Notes: generated by a model from the sequence alone, not told the origin. A stretch of DNA of 64,000 nucleotides from Bacteroides fragilis (GCF_019583405.1 NZ_SZUU01000001.1:62001-126000); one strand, 5' to 3'. Positions 35,191 through 44,233 are shown, counted from the stretch's first letter. Numbers and translations: made by a program.

Positions 35191-37962
35191 TTACTGCTTG
35201 TGTAGAGGACGGTTAAAGCGGTATTTCATCGAGATTATAAAATAACTTCCTATTTGTTGGGTGTGGTGTTCGGAAAAACCACTCGATGTCGTACTTCGGC
35301 TGTAGTTTTTCTTTTGATTCAGCATGTCTGCCCAATAGACTGATAATTCGGCCTGCTTTTTTTTCAGGAAGCGCCAGGTGATACCTGTACTCCATACTAT
35401 CTGGTCGTCTTCTCCCTGCCGGATATTTGTACCATTACGAAAAGTATAGGTCGCGTCGGTTTTTAATTGTATGTTGCCGGGTAAATCGGCATAGGCATTG
35501 AATCCCAGAGAATAGTTACGGGTGTACGTATTTGTCTGCCGTAATGAATTGGAAGAGTGTTGAAAGCGCCAGTTCCCATTCAGGTCGATACTTCCCCATT
35601 TAGGGAAGTATCCCAGTCGTAAATTTGCGTTCAGTCCGGTGTTATGGGTAGTACTGTGGTCTGGTTGTTCACTTTCCCCTTCATTGATGAGACCGACATT
35701 TTGGATAAAAGATCCTCCTCCGACGGCCGAAATATTAAAACTACGGATGCGTTTCTGGTAACGTAGTGTTCCATGGATGTTCCAGTTACCATTTATGTTT
35801 ACCGGATAACTCTCTCGCCCTCCCGTTTGCCGGTTATAAGTAATGGTACGGGTCTGGCTGTTTATTTCGTTTTGCCAGTTCAATGTAGCGAATATACCTT
35901 TTCGGATGTTTTGTGCTTCCAAACGGACTGATTGGCTATATGAGGGCTTCAGGTCAGGATTGCCGCGTGTGATATTTAGCGGATCGCTATTGTCGGTCAG
36001 TGAAAGCAAGTCGGGTAGGGAAGGTTGTCGGGTATCTCCCCGATAGTTCAAGCGTATCAGACTTTTCCCTTTTTTCCACAGAATGGTGAATGTCGGTCGG
36101 AATCCGACTGAATACATGGTAGTATCAGCTTGTCTCAGCCCTGTCTTCTGATCCAGACTGCGTTGCTCAGGCTGAATCGATAGTCCGGTAACAATGTTCC
36201 ATACCCGGGTGGAGTAGTTTATATGGAAAGAGACTTCGTGTCCGAGTGTGCGACTGTGGCTTCGGTTACTAAGGCTGTCGGTATACCCGGTTTCATACTG
36301 CGGAGGCAGATAGCCGGGAGGATCTGTTGTTTCATCCGTCACACCGGATAGGTTATAAGTGTTACGGTCGCTCTGCTGTTTGCTATAGTTCAAATTGTAA
36401 GAGAGCTGCATTTGAATTTTTTTTGTAAAAGGGTGAGTGAATATCAGTCCGATATTCTGATTCCGGTTTCCGTTAGGGCTTCGCTGATATTGATTCCGAT
36501 AGAGAACCGAGTCATTCCCTAAGCTATTTTCCAATTGGTAATAGGTGGTTGACGAAATAGTGAAACTTTCATTTTTACCTTTGCTGTCACTATATTGTGC
36601 CATCAGGCTGAGGCTGCTTCCTTTTCGGTTTATTTGGCGCGTGATGTTGGCATTGAAAGTATATTGGAGGCGCTTGTCTGTAGATAATGAATTCATTGTT
36701 ATATCGTTGAGTCGCATATCATCGGGGATATTACCGATATTGCCGAAAGGGTCTGACGTTTCGAGATTGGGATTCTCGTCGAATGCGGCTTGCCGGTTGT
36801 TATTGGTGTTGTTCCCTCTGCCTGAGTTCAGATTGCCGGAGAAGCTCACAAAGGTCTTTTCGTTTATTTGCCAACGCAGGGCAAGCATAGAGTTTATGGT
36901 ATGGTTTCGGTTTGTACTTTCACCGGCAGAATATTGGTATTTATTTCCTGTACTCAGGTATTGTTCATAATATCCGGCCGATTTATTACCGTTATTGTTA
37001 TGATTATAAGTCGTATTACCATTAATGGTCAAATTTTTGCCGAATCTTTTCACAAAGTTAAGTGCTATGTTATCCTGTATATTGTCCTTGTAACTGGTTG
37101 TCATGTTACGGTTACCCGAACGGACGATCAGTGAAAGGTTCTCGCCGCCTTTTTTAAAGTAGTTACCTAATAATTCAAGGTCCTTCTTATTATAGTTGCC
37201 CAGTCCGGCTTTACCCGATGCCAGCAAAGTGCTGTTGAATTCTTTTTTGGTTTGCAGGTCTAAGACATAATTTTCTTTTCCGCTACTGACTCCTGTCGTT
37301 TTTTCCAGATCATTTTTTTTATCGTATACCTTTATTTTATTGATCAGTTCTACCGGTAAATTTTCCAATGCCAGACTGTTATTTCCGGAAAAAAAGGCTT
37401 CACCGTTAACGTTGATTTCAGTAATGGGCAGACCATTATAGACCAGAGTTTTATCTTTGCTGTTGTATTCCAACCCGGGAATACGTTTTACGAGATCTTC
37501 CAGATAACTACCTTCCGGTGTTTTATAAGCAGACGCATTGATTATGGTAGTATCGCCTATCTGCTCTATTTCACGTACTTGTGCGGTAACTGTTACTTCA
37601 TCCAGTTCGATACCCTCTTTCAGTACAATGTTTTCCAGATGAATGTCAGGAACATTTTCTGTTAACTTATGGAATACTGGTTGCATTCCTGTATAAGAAA
37701 CTTTCAATAAATAGCGTTTACCTTTGTACGCAGGATACCGGAGGTCAAACTTCCCATTTGCGTTGCTTGTCGTGCCTTTAACAAGCGTAGAATCTTTTTC
37801 GTTGATGACGAGAACGCTGGCGTAAGGTAAGGACTCTTTTTCTTTTGCGTCTGCTGCCATGCTCCATATTTGTCCGCTGACTCTTTGGGGCTGTTGGGCA
37901 TATAGCTCAATAGCCATTCCGGAAATTAAAAGCAATAAGATACAGGTTTTACGCACGTCCAT
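35191..37962 (-). CDS. Large TonB-receptor-like outer-membrane beta-barrel protein
   Basis: 923 residues with signal peptide (MAIELYAQ). A carboxypeptidase-regulatory-like domain at residues 25-115 (LPYASVLVINEKDSTLVKGTTSNANGKF) is followed by a plug-type region (IELDEVTVTAQ, YLEDLVKRIPGLEYNSKDKTLVYNGLPITEINVNG) and a long barrel ending SYFIISMKYRFNRP. This is the OMP_b-brl_3 type of TonB-receptor relatives found in Bacteroidetes. No SusD gene is near, and it has its own promoter, which carries the same operator as the haem-type operon. It therefore probably responds to the same signal, likely iron or haem supply. Ligand unknown. Confidence 0.87.
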   Translation of the reverse strand: MDVRKTCILLLLISGMAIELYAQQPQRVSGQIWSMAADAKEKESLPYASVLVINEKDSTLVKGTTSNANGKFDLRYPAYKGKRYLLKVSYTGMQPVFHKLTENVPDIHLENIVLKEGIELDEVTVTAQVREIEQIGDTTIINASAYKTPEGSYLEDLVKRIPGLEYNSKDKTLVYNGLPITEINVNGEAFFSGNNSLALENLPVELINKIKVYDKKNDLEKTTGVSSGKENYVLDLQTKKEFNSTLLASGKAGLGNYNKKDLELLGNYFKKGGENLSLIVRSGNRNMTTSYKDNIQDNIALNFVKRFGKNLTINGNTTYNHNNNGNKSAGYYEQYLSTGNKYQYSAGESTNRNHTINSMLALRWQINEKTFVSFSGNLNSGRGNNTNNNRQAAFDENPNLETSDPFGNIGNIPDDMRLNDITMNSLSTDKRLQYTFNANITRQINRKGSSLSLMAQYSDSKGKNESFTISSTTYYQLENSLGNDSVLYRNQYQRSPNGNRNQNIGLIFTHPFTKKIQMQLSYNLNYSKQQSDRNTYNLSGVTDETTDPPGYLPPQYETGYTDSLSNRSHSRTLGHEVSFHINYSTRVWNIVTGLSIQPEQRSLDQKTGLRQADTTMYSVGFRPTFTILWKKGKSLIRLNYRGDTRQPSLPDLLSLTDNSDPLNITRGNPDLKPSYSQSVRLEAQNIRKGIFATLNWQNEINSQTRTITYNRQTGGRESYPVNINGNWNIHGTLRYQKRIRSFNISAVGGGSFIQNVGLINEGESEQPDHSTTHNTGLNANLRLGYFPKWGSIDLNGNWRFQHSSNSLRQTNTYTRNYSLGFNAYADLPGNIQLKTDATYTFRNGTNIRQGEDDQIVWSTGITWRFLKKKQAELSVYWADMLNQKKNYSRSTTSSGFSEHHTQQIGSYFIISMKYRFNRPLHKQ

Positions 37963-37987
37963 TTCGTATGTTTAGTATGAATGGTTG

Positions 37988-38035
37988 CAAAATTAGCGAG
38001 TTTCAGGTTTGCGTTCAATACCTTTTATTAGGTAT
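37988..38035 (-). promoter_or_regulatory. Promoter and palindromic operator of the large receptor gene
   Basis: Minus strand: -7 box TAATTTTG (37995-37988), a 20-base spacer, ATTG (38019-38016), and the palindrome ATACCT-TTTATT-AGGTAT at 38018-38035. Spacing and palindrome position are the same as at 35023-35070. Confidence 0.73.
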
Positions 38036-38118
38036 AATAATCAGATTTATGAGTCATAGTTCTCAATGTATGTAACCGGAATTATATATAAAGGATGGGA
38101 GTGCAGATTATCGGATAT

Positions 38119-38184
38119 AAAAAAAGGCTACTCTCACGAGCAACCAATCTTTGTTAACCTTAAATCTAATACTATGAAAAACAC
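38119..38184 (-). ncRNA. Predicted small RNA of about 66 nt
   Basis: On the minus strand a complete promoter (38219-38189) is followed by about 65 bases ending in a stem GGTTGCTC-GTGA-GAGTAGCC (38145-38126) and seven T's. The stem uses G-T pairs that would become C-A mismatches on the plus strand, so the minus strand is the transcribed one. No protein frame fits. It lies just upstream of, and in the same direction as, the large receptor gene. Bacteroides has a family of paralogous small RNAs near TonB-receptor genes (called FopS); this may be one, but I could not compare sequences. Confidence 0.7.
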
Positions 38185-38188
38185 ATTG

Positions 38189-38219
38189 CAAATGTACGAA
38201 TTTGGATTATATCTGCAAA
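38189..38219 (-). promoter_or_regulatory. Promoter of the predicted small RNA
   Basis: Minus strand TTTG (38219-38216), exactly 19 bases, TACATTTG (38196-38189): a perfect match to the Bacteroidetes consensus in a stretch with no protein gene. Confidence 0.78.
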
Positions 38220-38396
38220 TTATTCGGATATAAATCTCCGTTTTGTAACGTTATTTAGCGAATTGTTGTTTTCTGTTAACATTTGCTATGTCCTTTTTAG
38301 AACTTTCTGCCTTCTTTTTCCTGTTTCCCTCTTTTATTTAGGTGATTCCCTCCGCAGATGTAGGTTTTTTCTTTTCATGCGAATCATTTCTTTCCC

Positions 38397-38404
38397 TACT
38401 TTTG
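38397..38404 (+). promoter_or_regulatory. -7 promoter box before the small lipoprotein gene
   Basis: TACTTTTG, 37 bases before the ATG at 38442. At the -33 distance only TTTC is seen. Confidence 0.5.
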
Positions 38405-38441
38405 TTCATATCAAACTGATATAACTAAAAAACTATACGAT

Positions 38442-38888
38442 ATGAAGACTTTAGCTTTTAAGTACTTAAAATTGTTTCTGCTGGCAGTGGCAATGATAAA
38501 TCTTACTTCGTGTGAGGTTGAGATAGATGACTTTTATGATGATGACAACATCGGAGGTTCGTATTATAATAAATCCCTTGATCTTTGCAGTCGTGCCTGG
38601 GCGGATACGTTTTATGATGTCGATGGGAACTATTGCTATCAGGAGCTGAATTTTTATCTCGATCGTCATGGAGAAGATTATATCCGGGTGGAATATCCCA
38701 ACGGACGTTATTCCGAATCGGTGTACTCCTTTACCTGGAATTGGGAGGATCGTTCACAATACTCCCTTCGGATGGTCTATGGTCCCGGCGATGTCTCTTA
38801 TCTCGACGATGTCTGGATTCGGGGTAATGTGCTAAGCGGGTACTTGGATGGACACGATAATTATGTTGACTTTACCGGAGTGAGATAA
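38442..38888 (+). CDS. Small acidic lipoprotein of unknown function
   Basis: 148 residues. Lipobox NLTSC with Cys24, then an Asp-rich linker (EIDDFYDDDNIGG). The mature part is beta-rich and aromatic: SRAWADTFYDVDGNYCYQELNFYL, YIRVEYPNGRY, YSFTWNWEDRSQYSLRMVYG, DVWIRGNVLSGYLDGHDNYVDF. The repeated aromatic strands suggest a small barrel or sandwich. I do not recognise a named family. It has its own promoter box and terminator, so it is a single-gene unit. Probably surface or periplasm facing; no link to neighbours is evident. Confidence 0.8.
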   Translation: MKTLAFKYLKLFLLAVAMINLTSCEVEIDDFYDDDNIGGSYYNKSLDLCSRAWADTFYDVDGNYCYQELNFYLDRHGEDYIRVEYPNGRYSESVYSFTWNWEDRSQYSLRMVYGPGDVSYLDDVWIRGNVLSGYLDGHDNYVDFTGVR

Positions 38889-38915
38889 CCTAAACTTTTA
38901 TATAGATAATTGCAG

Positions 38916-38955
38916 GCGGATTGATATATTCTTGATATATGTCAATCCGCTTTTT
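38916..38955 (+). terminator. Terminator after the small lipoprotein gene
   Basis: GCGGATTGA and a TATAT extension pair with ATATA and TCAATCCGC, followed by TTTTT. It sits between the lipoprotein stop and the MATE gene, whose -7 box (TACCTTTG, 38969-38976) follows at once. Confidence 0.85.
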
Positions 38956-38968
38956 CAGTGTTTTTAGA

Positions 38969-38976
38969 TACCTTTG
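38969..38976 (+). promoter_or_regulatory. -7 promoter box before the second MATE gene
   Basis: TACCTTTG, 24 bases before the ATG at 39000 and directly after the terminator hairpin. The -33 region overlaps the hairpin and has no clear TTTG. Confidence 0.45.
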
Positions 38977-38999
38977 CAGCCCGAAACGGATAAGGTAAA

Positions 39000-40352
39000 A
39001 TGACACACAGAATTCAACAGGAAAGCATAAAGAGACGTCTGGCAAAACTGGCTGCTCCTATTTTTATTGAGACATTACTGATTATGATGCTGGGAGCGGT
39101 GGACACCATTATGTTGAGCCGTCACTCTGACAATAGTGTAGCCGCTGTCGGAGTTGTCAACCAGATTATTATGCTGACTTTTTTGGTGTTTGAGGTGATC
39201 AATCTGGGGACATCCGTACTTTGCTCGCAATACCTCGGGGCAAGGCTTGAAAAGAAGGTGGTACAGGTAGTGGTGGTGTCGTTGCTTGTCAATTTGTTGG
39301 TCGGCGGGATAATCAGTCTTTTTCTGTTTACAATGGCCCGGACTATCCTGCAATGGATGGGCTTGGGGCCGGAACTAATGGCCGACGGTATGGATTACAT
39401 GCGTATCGTGGGTGCATTCGCTTTTTTTCAGGCTATTTCTCTCACTCTTTCCGCTTCATTGCGCAGTGCCAATAAAGCCGTATATCCGATGTTGGTGACG
39501 GTAGTAGTCAATATTCTTAATATTATCGGTAATTATTCGCTGATTTTCGGTAAGTTCGGCTTTCCCGAACTCGGGGTGGAAGGGGCGGCTATTTCTACAG
39601 CTTTCAGTCGTGGAGTATCTATGGTGATTTTGTTTATCATTCTGTTCCGCAAACACATTCATCGTTTCCCGTTAGCCTACTTCCGTCCGTTTCCTTTTAT
39701 CGAATTGAAGAATCTGATGCGGGTCGGTCTGCCTTCTGCCGGAGAGCAGCTTTCGTACAGTTCATCGCAGGTGGTCATTACTTTTTTTATCAATATGCTT
39801 GGAGTCGAGGCACTGGCTACCCGTACTTATTGTGTCAACATCATCATGTTCGTCTATTTATTCAGTATCTCCATGGCTCAGGGAGGAGCTATCTGTATCG
39901 GGCATTTAATAGGGGAGAAGAAACCTCATGCAGCCTTTCTGCTCGGTAAGTACGTCATGAAGAAGTCTGTAATGATTACACTGATTCTTTCCGGTATTAT
40001 TGCCGCTTCCGGACACGCTATACTGGGCTGGCTGACCTCCAATCCTGAAATCATCCGTATGGGAGTGATTGTATTGCTGATTGATGTGGTACTTGAGATA
40101 GGACGTCCCATTAATATTTTTGCGACGAATGCCCTTCGTGCGGCAGGCGACGTGAATTATCCTTTCTATGTAGGGTTGGTTGTGATGTGGAGTGTGGCTG
40201 TCGGTATAGGTTATTTATTTGGAATTTATTGGGCTTGGGGCATTTGCGGTATGTGGGTTGCCTTTGCTCTCGATGAAAACATTCGCGGAATTATCTTTGT
40301 TCGTCGTTGGTATGGGATGAAGTGGGTGAATAAAAGCTTTGTGAGGTCGTAA
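39000..40352 (+). CDS. MATE family efflux transporter
   Basis: 450 residues and twelve predicted membrane helices. The N-terminal LAKLAAPIFIETLLIMMLGAVDTIMLSR and SDNSVAAVGVVNQI blocks are typical of the family; the second half begins around residue 240 (MRVGLPSAGEQLSYSSSQVVITFFINMLGVEALATRTY). It belongs to a different branch from the transporter at 26856 (low direct similarity). Exports organic cations or drugs by ion exchange at the inner membrane; substrate unknown. It has its own -7 box. The promoter of the next gene lies inside its last codons. Confidence 0.93.
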   Translation: MTHRIQQESIKRRLAKLAAPIFIETLLIMMLGAVDTIMLSRHSDNSVAAVGVVNQIIMLTFLVFEVINLGTSVLCSQYLGARLEKKVVQVVVVSLLVNLLVGGIISLFLFTMARTILQWMGLGPELMADGMDYMRIVGAFAFFQAISLTLSASLRSANKAVYPMLVTVVVNILNIIGNYSLIFGKFGFPELGVEGAAISTAFSRGVSMVILFIILFRKHIHRFPLAYFRPFPFIELKNLMRVGLPSAGEQLSYSSSQVVITFFINMLGVEALATRTYCVNIIMFVYLFSISMAQGGAICIGHLIGEKKPHAAFLLGKYVMKKSVMITLILSGIIAASGHAILGWLTSNPEIIRMGVIVLLIDVVLEIGRPINIFATNALRAAGDVNYPFYVGLVVMWSVAVGIGYLFGIYWAWGICGMWVAFALDENIRGIIFVRRWYGMKWVNKSFVRS

Positions 40353-40368
40353 ATAGTTGCTATCTTTG
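40338..40368 (+). promoter_or_regulatory. Promoter of the AspT/YidE-type transporter gene
   Basis: TTTG (40338-40341), exactly 19 bases, TATCTTTG (40361-40368). The -33 box lies in the last codons of the MATE gene. The leader is about 65 bases and contains two GGATACATTGG repeats. Confidence 0.8.
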
Positions 40369-40398
40369 CCGACGCTAATGCATCCTTATGCGTTTTAC

Positions 40399-40425
40399 GG
40401 ATACATTGGCTTATGGATACATTGG
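40399..40425 (+). repeat. Direct repeat in the transporter leader
   Basis: GGATACATTGG occurs at 40399-40409 and again at 40415-40425, period 16, within the 5' leader shortly before the ATG at 40438. Confidence 0.6.
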
Positions 40426-40437
40426 TAAATTATTCAC

Positions 40438-42099
40438 ATGGAGTGGTTATATAGTCTCTTTATCGAACATTCTGCTTTGCAGGCAGTTGTCGTTCTTTCC
40501 CTGATTTCCGCCATTGGGCTCGGATTGGGCAAAATTCATGTTTGTGGCATTTCGCTTGGTGTTACCTTTGTCTTTTTTGCCGGCATTCTGGCCGGGCATT
40601 TCGGATTGTCCATTGATCCGCAGATGCTGAATTACGCCGAGAGTTTCGGACTTATTATCTTTGTATATGCTTTGGGGCTACAGGTTGGTCCGGGCTTTTT
40701 CAGTTCATTTCGTAAGGGAGGAGTTACGTTGAATATGCTTGCCATTGCAGTGGTGATCCTGGGCACATTTCTTACCGTTGTTTGCAGCTACACGACAGGG
40801 GTTTCCTTACCCAATATGGTAGGTATTCTATGTGGTGCCACCACCAACACTCCGGCTTTGGGAGCAGCCCAGCAGACATTGAAACAGATGGGGCTCGAAA
40901 GCAGTACACCTGCTTTGGGATGTGCCGTGGCCTATCCTCTCGGAGTGATCGGGGTGATTCTGGCGGTTCTGTTTATCCGTAAATTGCTGGTACGTCGGGA
41001 AGATCTCGAAGTAAAGGAGAAAGACGATGCCAACAAAACCTATATTGCCGCTTTTCAGGTACACAACCCTGCTATTTTTAATAAAAGTATTAAGGATATC
41101 GCTCATATGAGCTATCCTAAATTCGTCATTTCCCGTTTGTGGAGAGACGGCAATGTCAGTATTCCCACTTCCGAAAAGATTATAAAAGAAGGTGACCGCT
41201 TATTGGTTGTTACATCCGAAAAAGATGCATTGGCCCTTACCGTGTTGTTTGGCGAGCAAGAGAATACGGACTGGAATAAAGAAGATATCGACTGGAATGC
41301 TATCGATAGCCAGTTGATTTCACAACGCATCGTTGTCACTCGTCCGGAGTTGAACGGGAAGAAGTTGGGAGCTCTTCGTCTGCGCAATCATTACGGAATC
41401 AATATTAGTCGTGTCTATCGTTCCGGGGTACAATTGTTGGCTACTCCCGAACTTACCTTGCAGTTGGGTGACCGTCTGACAGTGGTCGGCGAAGCGGCTG
41501 CCATCCAGAATGTGGAGAAGGTACTTGGAAATGCCATCAAAAGCTTGAAAGAACCCAATCTTGTGGCTGTGTTTGTAGGTATTATCCTGGGATTGGCTCT
41601 GGGAGCCGTACCTTTTTCAATTCCCGGTATCAGTACTCCTGTCCGGCTCGGACTTGCAGGCGGCCCTATCATTGTAGGTATCCTGATCGGAACTTTCGGC
41701 CCCCGTTTGCACATGATTACCTATACCACTCGCAGTGCCAATCTGATGCTCCGTGCCTTGGGGCTGTCCCTTTATCTTGCCTGCCTTGGTTTAGATGCAG
41801 GTGCCCATTTCTTCGATACGGTATTTCGTCCCGAAGGTCTTTTGTGGATCGGCCTTGGCTTCGGTCTGACCGTTGTGCCTACTGTACTTGTGGGTTTCTT
41901 TGCTTTTAAGATTATGAAGATCGATTTCGGCAGCGTTTCCGGTATGTTGTGTGGCAGTATGGCCAATCCGATGGCATTGAATTACGCCAATGATACCATC
42001 CCCGGAGATAATCCGTCAGTAGCTTATGCTACGGTCTATCCGTTGAGTATGTTCCTTCGCGTCATTATAGCCCAGGTGCTGCTCATGTTTCTTCTATAG
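40438..42099 (+). CDS. AspT/YidE-type membrane transporter with two RCK_C domains
   Basis: 553 residues. Two five-helix membrane blocks (about residues 1-185 and 375-553) each carry the AspT/YidE/YbjL duplication-type sequence (GLIIFVYALGLQVGPGFFSSFRKGG; CLGLDAGAHFFDTVF). Between them are two RCK_C/TrkA-C regulatory domains (KFVISRLWRDGNVSIPTSEKIIKEGDRLLVVTSE and GINISRVYRSGVQLLATPELTLQLGDRLTVVG). GAT-TNTPALGAAQQ and MCGSMANPMALNYA-like stretches in the halves mirror each other. It should be an inner-membrane antiporter, probably for organic anions or amino acids, gated by a nucleotide or ion at the RCK domains. Substrate unknown. Confidence 0.9.
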   Translation: MEWLYSLFIEHSALQAVVVLSLISAIGLGLGKIHVCGISLGVTFVFFAGILAGHFGLSIDPQMLNYAESFGLIIFVYALGLQVGPGFFSSFRKGGVTLNMLAIAVVILGTFLTVVCSYTTGVSLPNMVGILCGATTNTPALGAAQQTLKQMGLESSTPALGCAVAYPLGVIGVILAVLFIRKLLVRREDLEVKEKDDANKTYIAAFQVHNPAIFNKSIKDIAHMSYPKFVISRLWRDGNVSIPTSEKIIKEGDRLLVVTSEKDALALTVLFGEQENTDWNKEDIDWNAIDSQLISQRIVVTRPELNGKKLGALRLRNHYGINISRVYRSGVQLLATPELTLQLGDRLTVVGEAAAIQNVEKVLGNAIKSLKEPNLVAVFVGIILGLALGAVPFSIPGISTPVRLGLAGGPIIVGILIGTFGPRLHMITYTTRSANLMLRALGLSLYLACLGLDAGAHFFDTVFRPEGLLWIGLGFGLTVVPTVLVGFFAFKIMKIDFGSVSGMLCGSMANPMALNYANDTIPGDNPSVAYATVYPLSMFLRVIIAQVLLMFLL

Positions 42100-42147
42100 C
42101 CATTCAGGCGAAATTTATAAATTGTAAATCGTAAAATCGTAAATTAT

Positions 42148-44142
42148 ATGACTGCTCAAAGTAATATAACCCCCGAAAGTATCGTTGCCGATCTGCGTTA
42201 TCTGCAACTGCTTTCACGTAGTTTCCCTACCATTGCCGCCGCCAGTACAGAGATCATCAATCTTGAAGCCATCCTGAATCTTCCGAAAGGGACCGAACAC
42301 TTTCTGACCGATATACATGGCGAGTATGAAGCTTTTCAGCATGTACTGAAAAATGCTTCGGGAGCGGTAAAGCGGAAAGTGAACGAAATATTCGGTCATA
42401 CTCTCCGTGAGATCGAGAAGAAAGAGCTCTGTACGCTTATTTATTATCCGGAAGAGAAACTCCAATTGATTAAAGCAACCGAAACCGATATCGACGATTG
42501 GTACCTGATCACTCTCAATCAGCTGGTAAAGGTCTGCCAGAACGTATCATCCAAATATACCCGTTCGAAGGTTCGCAAATCATTGCCGGCCGAGTTCTCC
42601 TATATCATCCAGGAGTTACTTCACGAATCGACCATCGAGCCCAATAAACATGCTTATATCAATGTGATTATCAGTACCATTATTTCCACTCGCCGCGCTG
42701 ACGACTTTATCATTGCCATGTGTAATCTGATACAGCGTCTTACGATCGATTCACTCCATATCGTGGGCGATATCTACGATCGTGGTCCGGGTGCCCATAT
42801 CATAATGGATACTTTGTGTGATTATCACAATTTCGATATCCAATGGGGAAATCACGATATCCTATGGATGGGTGCAGCATCGGGTAATGAAGCCTGTATG
42901 GCCAACGTGATCCGTCTCTCGATGCGTTACGGCAATCTGGGGACATTGGAAGATGGGTATGGCATCAATCTTTTGCCCCTTGCCACTTTTGCGATGGATA
43001 CTTATGCGGATGATCCCTGTACCATCTTTGCACCTAAGACCAACTTTGCCGACTCTACTTATAACGAGAAGACCTTGAGGCTGATAACCCAGATGCATAA
43101 AGCTATTACCATCATTCAGTTTAAGCTGGAGGCAAACATTATTAATCGTCGTCCGGAGTTTGGAATGGGTGGTCGCAAGTTGCTTGAGAAAATCGACTTT
43201 GAACGGGGAGTATTTGTCTATGAAGGCAAAGAATATCCGTTGCGCGATACCAACTTCCCTACGGTAGATCCTGCAGATCCTTATCGTCTGACTGATGAAG
43301 AGCAGGAATTGATAGAAAAGATACATTACTCGTTTATGAACAGCGAGAAACTCAAAAAACACATGCGTTGCCTCTTTACCTATGGAGGTATGTATCTGGT
43401 GTGCAATTCCAATTTGCTTTATCATGCCTCTGTGCCTCTCAACGAGGATGGAAGTTTCAAGCACGTGAATATCTGCGGTAAAGAGTATTGGGGGAAGAAC
43501 TTGTTGGACAAGATAGACCAATTGATTCGTACGGCTTATTTTGATGAAGATGATGAAGAAGAGAAACGCTTTGCCATGGATTACATCTGGTATCTGTGGT
43601 GCGGACCGGATGCCCCTTCGTTCGACAAAGACAAGATGGCTACGTTCGAACGTTATTTCATTGCGGATAAGAGCCTGCATAAAGAGACGAAAGGATATTA
43701 TTATGCTTTGCGTAACAAAGAAGAAATCTGTGACCGGATTCTTGAAGAATTCGGAGTGACAGGGCAGCATACTCATATCATCAACGGTCATGTGCCGGTA
43801 AAGACCATTAAAGGCGAGCAGCCGATGAAAGCCGGTGGAAAATTGCTGGTCATCGACGGTGGTTTTTCGAAAGCTTACCAGCCGGAGACCGGTATTGCCG
43901 GATATACGCTGGTATATCATTCACATGGCTTGCAGCTGGTGCAGCATGATCCTTTTCAGTCCACACAGAAAGCCATTGAAGAGGGACAGGACATTAAGTC
44001 GACTACCTTTGTCATCGAGTTCAATTCACAACGAATGATGGTGAAAGATACCGATAAGGGAAAAGAACTCGTAACGCAAATTCTGGATTTAAAGAAGTTG
44101 TTGGTAGCATACCGGATCGGTTTGATAAAGGAGAAGGTCTGA
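42148..44142 (+). CDS. fbp: Fructose-1,6-bisphosphatase, class III
   Basis: 664 residues, normal for the class III (Firmicutes/Bacteroidetes) enzyme. Metallophosphatase blocks: FLTDIHGEYEAF near residue 52, HIVGDIYDRGPGAHIIMD near 205, WGNHDILWMGA near 233, and IINGHVPVK in the C-terminal third. It removes the 1-phosphate from fructose 1,6-bisphosphate in gluconeogenesis, in the cytoplasm with Mn2+. It stands alone; the leader of about 48 bases is AT-rich with no clear promoter. A dispersed repeat follows the stop. The 352-residue frame on the opposite strand is a shadow. Confidence 0.97.
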   Translation: MTAQSNITPESIVADLRYLQLLSRSFPTIAAASTEIINLEAILNLPKGTEHFLTDIHGEYEAFQHVLKNASGAVKRKVNEIFGHTLREIEKKELCTLIYYPEEKLQLIKATETDIDDWYLITLNQLVKVCQNVSSKYTRSKVRKSLPAEFSYIIQELLHESTIEPNKHAYINVIISTIISTRRADDFIIAMCNLIQRLTIDSLHIVGDIYDRGPGAHIIMDTLCDYHNFDIQWGNHDILWMGAASGNEACMANVIRLSMRYGNLGTLEDGYGINLLPLATFAMDTYADDPCTIFAPKTNFADSTYNEKTLRLITQMHKAITIIQFKLEANIINRRPEFGMGGRKLLEKIDFERGVFVYEGKEYPLRDTNFPTVDPADPYRLTDEEQELIEKIHYSFMNSEKLKKHMRCLFTYGGMYLVCNSNLLYHASVPLNEDGSFKHVNICGKEYWGKNLLDKIDQLIRTAYFDEDDEEEKRFAMDYIWYLWCGPDAPSFDKDKMATFERYFIADKSLHKETKGYYYALRNKEEICDRILEEFGVTGQHTHIINGHVPVKTIKGEQPMKAGGKLLVIDGGFSKAYQPETGIAGYTLVYHSHGLQLVQHDPFQSTQKAIEEGQDIKSTTFVIEFNSQRMMVKDTDKGKELVTQILDLKKLLVAYRIGLIKEKV

Positions 44143-44147
44143 TCAGG

Positions 44148-44229
44148 TTCACCACAGAATAACACAGCGTCTCACAGAGTTTATATTAAAATTATTCCTC
44201 TGTGAGACGCTGTGTCGTTTGGCTGTGAA
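44148..44229. repeat. Dispersed stem-loop repeat, copy 4
   Basis: TTCACCACAGAATAACACAG and GCGTCTCACAGAG at the left match CTCTGTGAGACGCTGTGT and GGCTGTGAA at the right. It sits between the converging ends of fbp and the repeat surface protein gene. Confidence 0.78.
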
Positions 44230-44233
44230 TCAA

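Larger units (their letters stand above)
38036..38441. other. Gene-free stretch between the large receptor and a small lipoprotein gene
   Basis: Together with the receptor promoter this is a 479-base gap. It contains the predicted small RNA and its promoter. The stretch 38225-38395 is AT-rich; I see nothing else in it. A 19-codon plus-strand frame at 38174 is the reverse of the small RNA promoter region and is probably not a gene. Confidence 0.6.

Noticed and set aside
38174..38233. 19-codon plus-strand frame, MKNTLQMYEFGLYLQIIRI
   Set aside because: It is the reverse strand of a perfect minus-strand promoter and small RNA; no downstream plus-strand terminator or gene is linked to it.
42862..43920. 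352-residue open frame on the minus strand opposite fbp
   Set aside because: It lies entirely inside a clearly identified gene with all catalytic motifs on the plus strand; no start signal or family resemblance.
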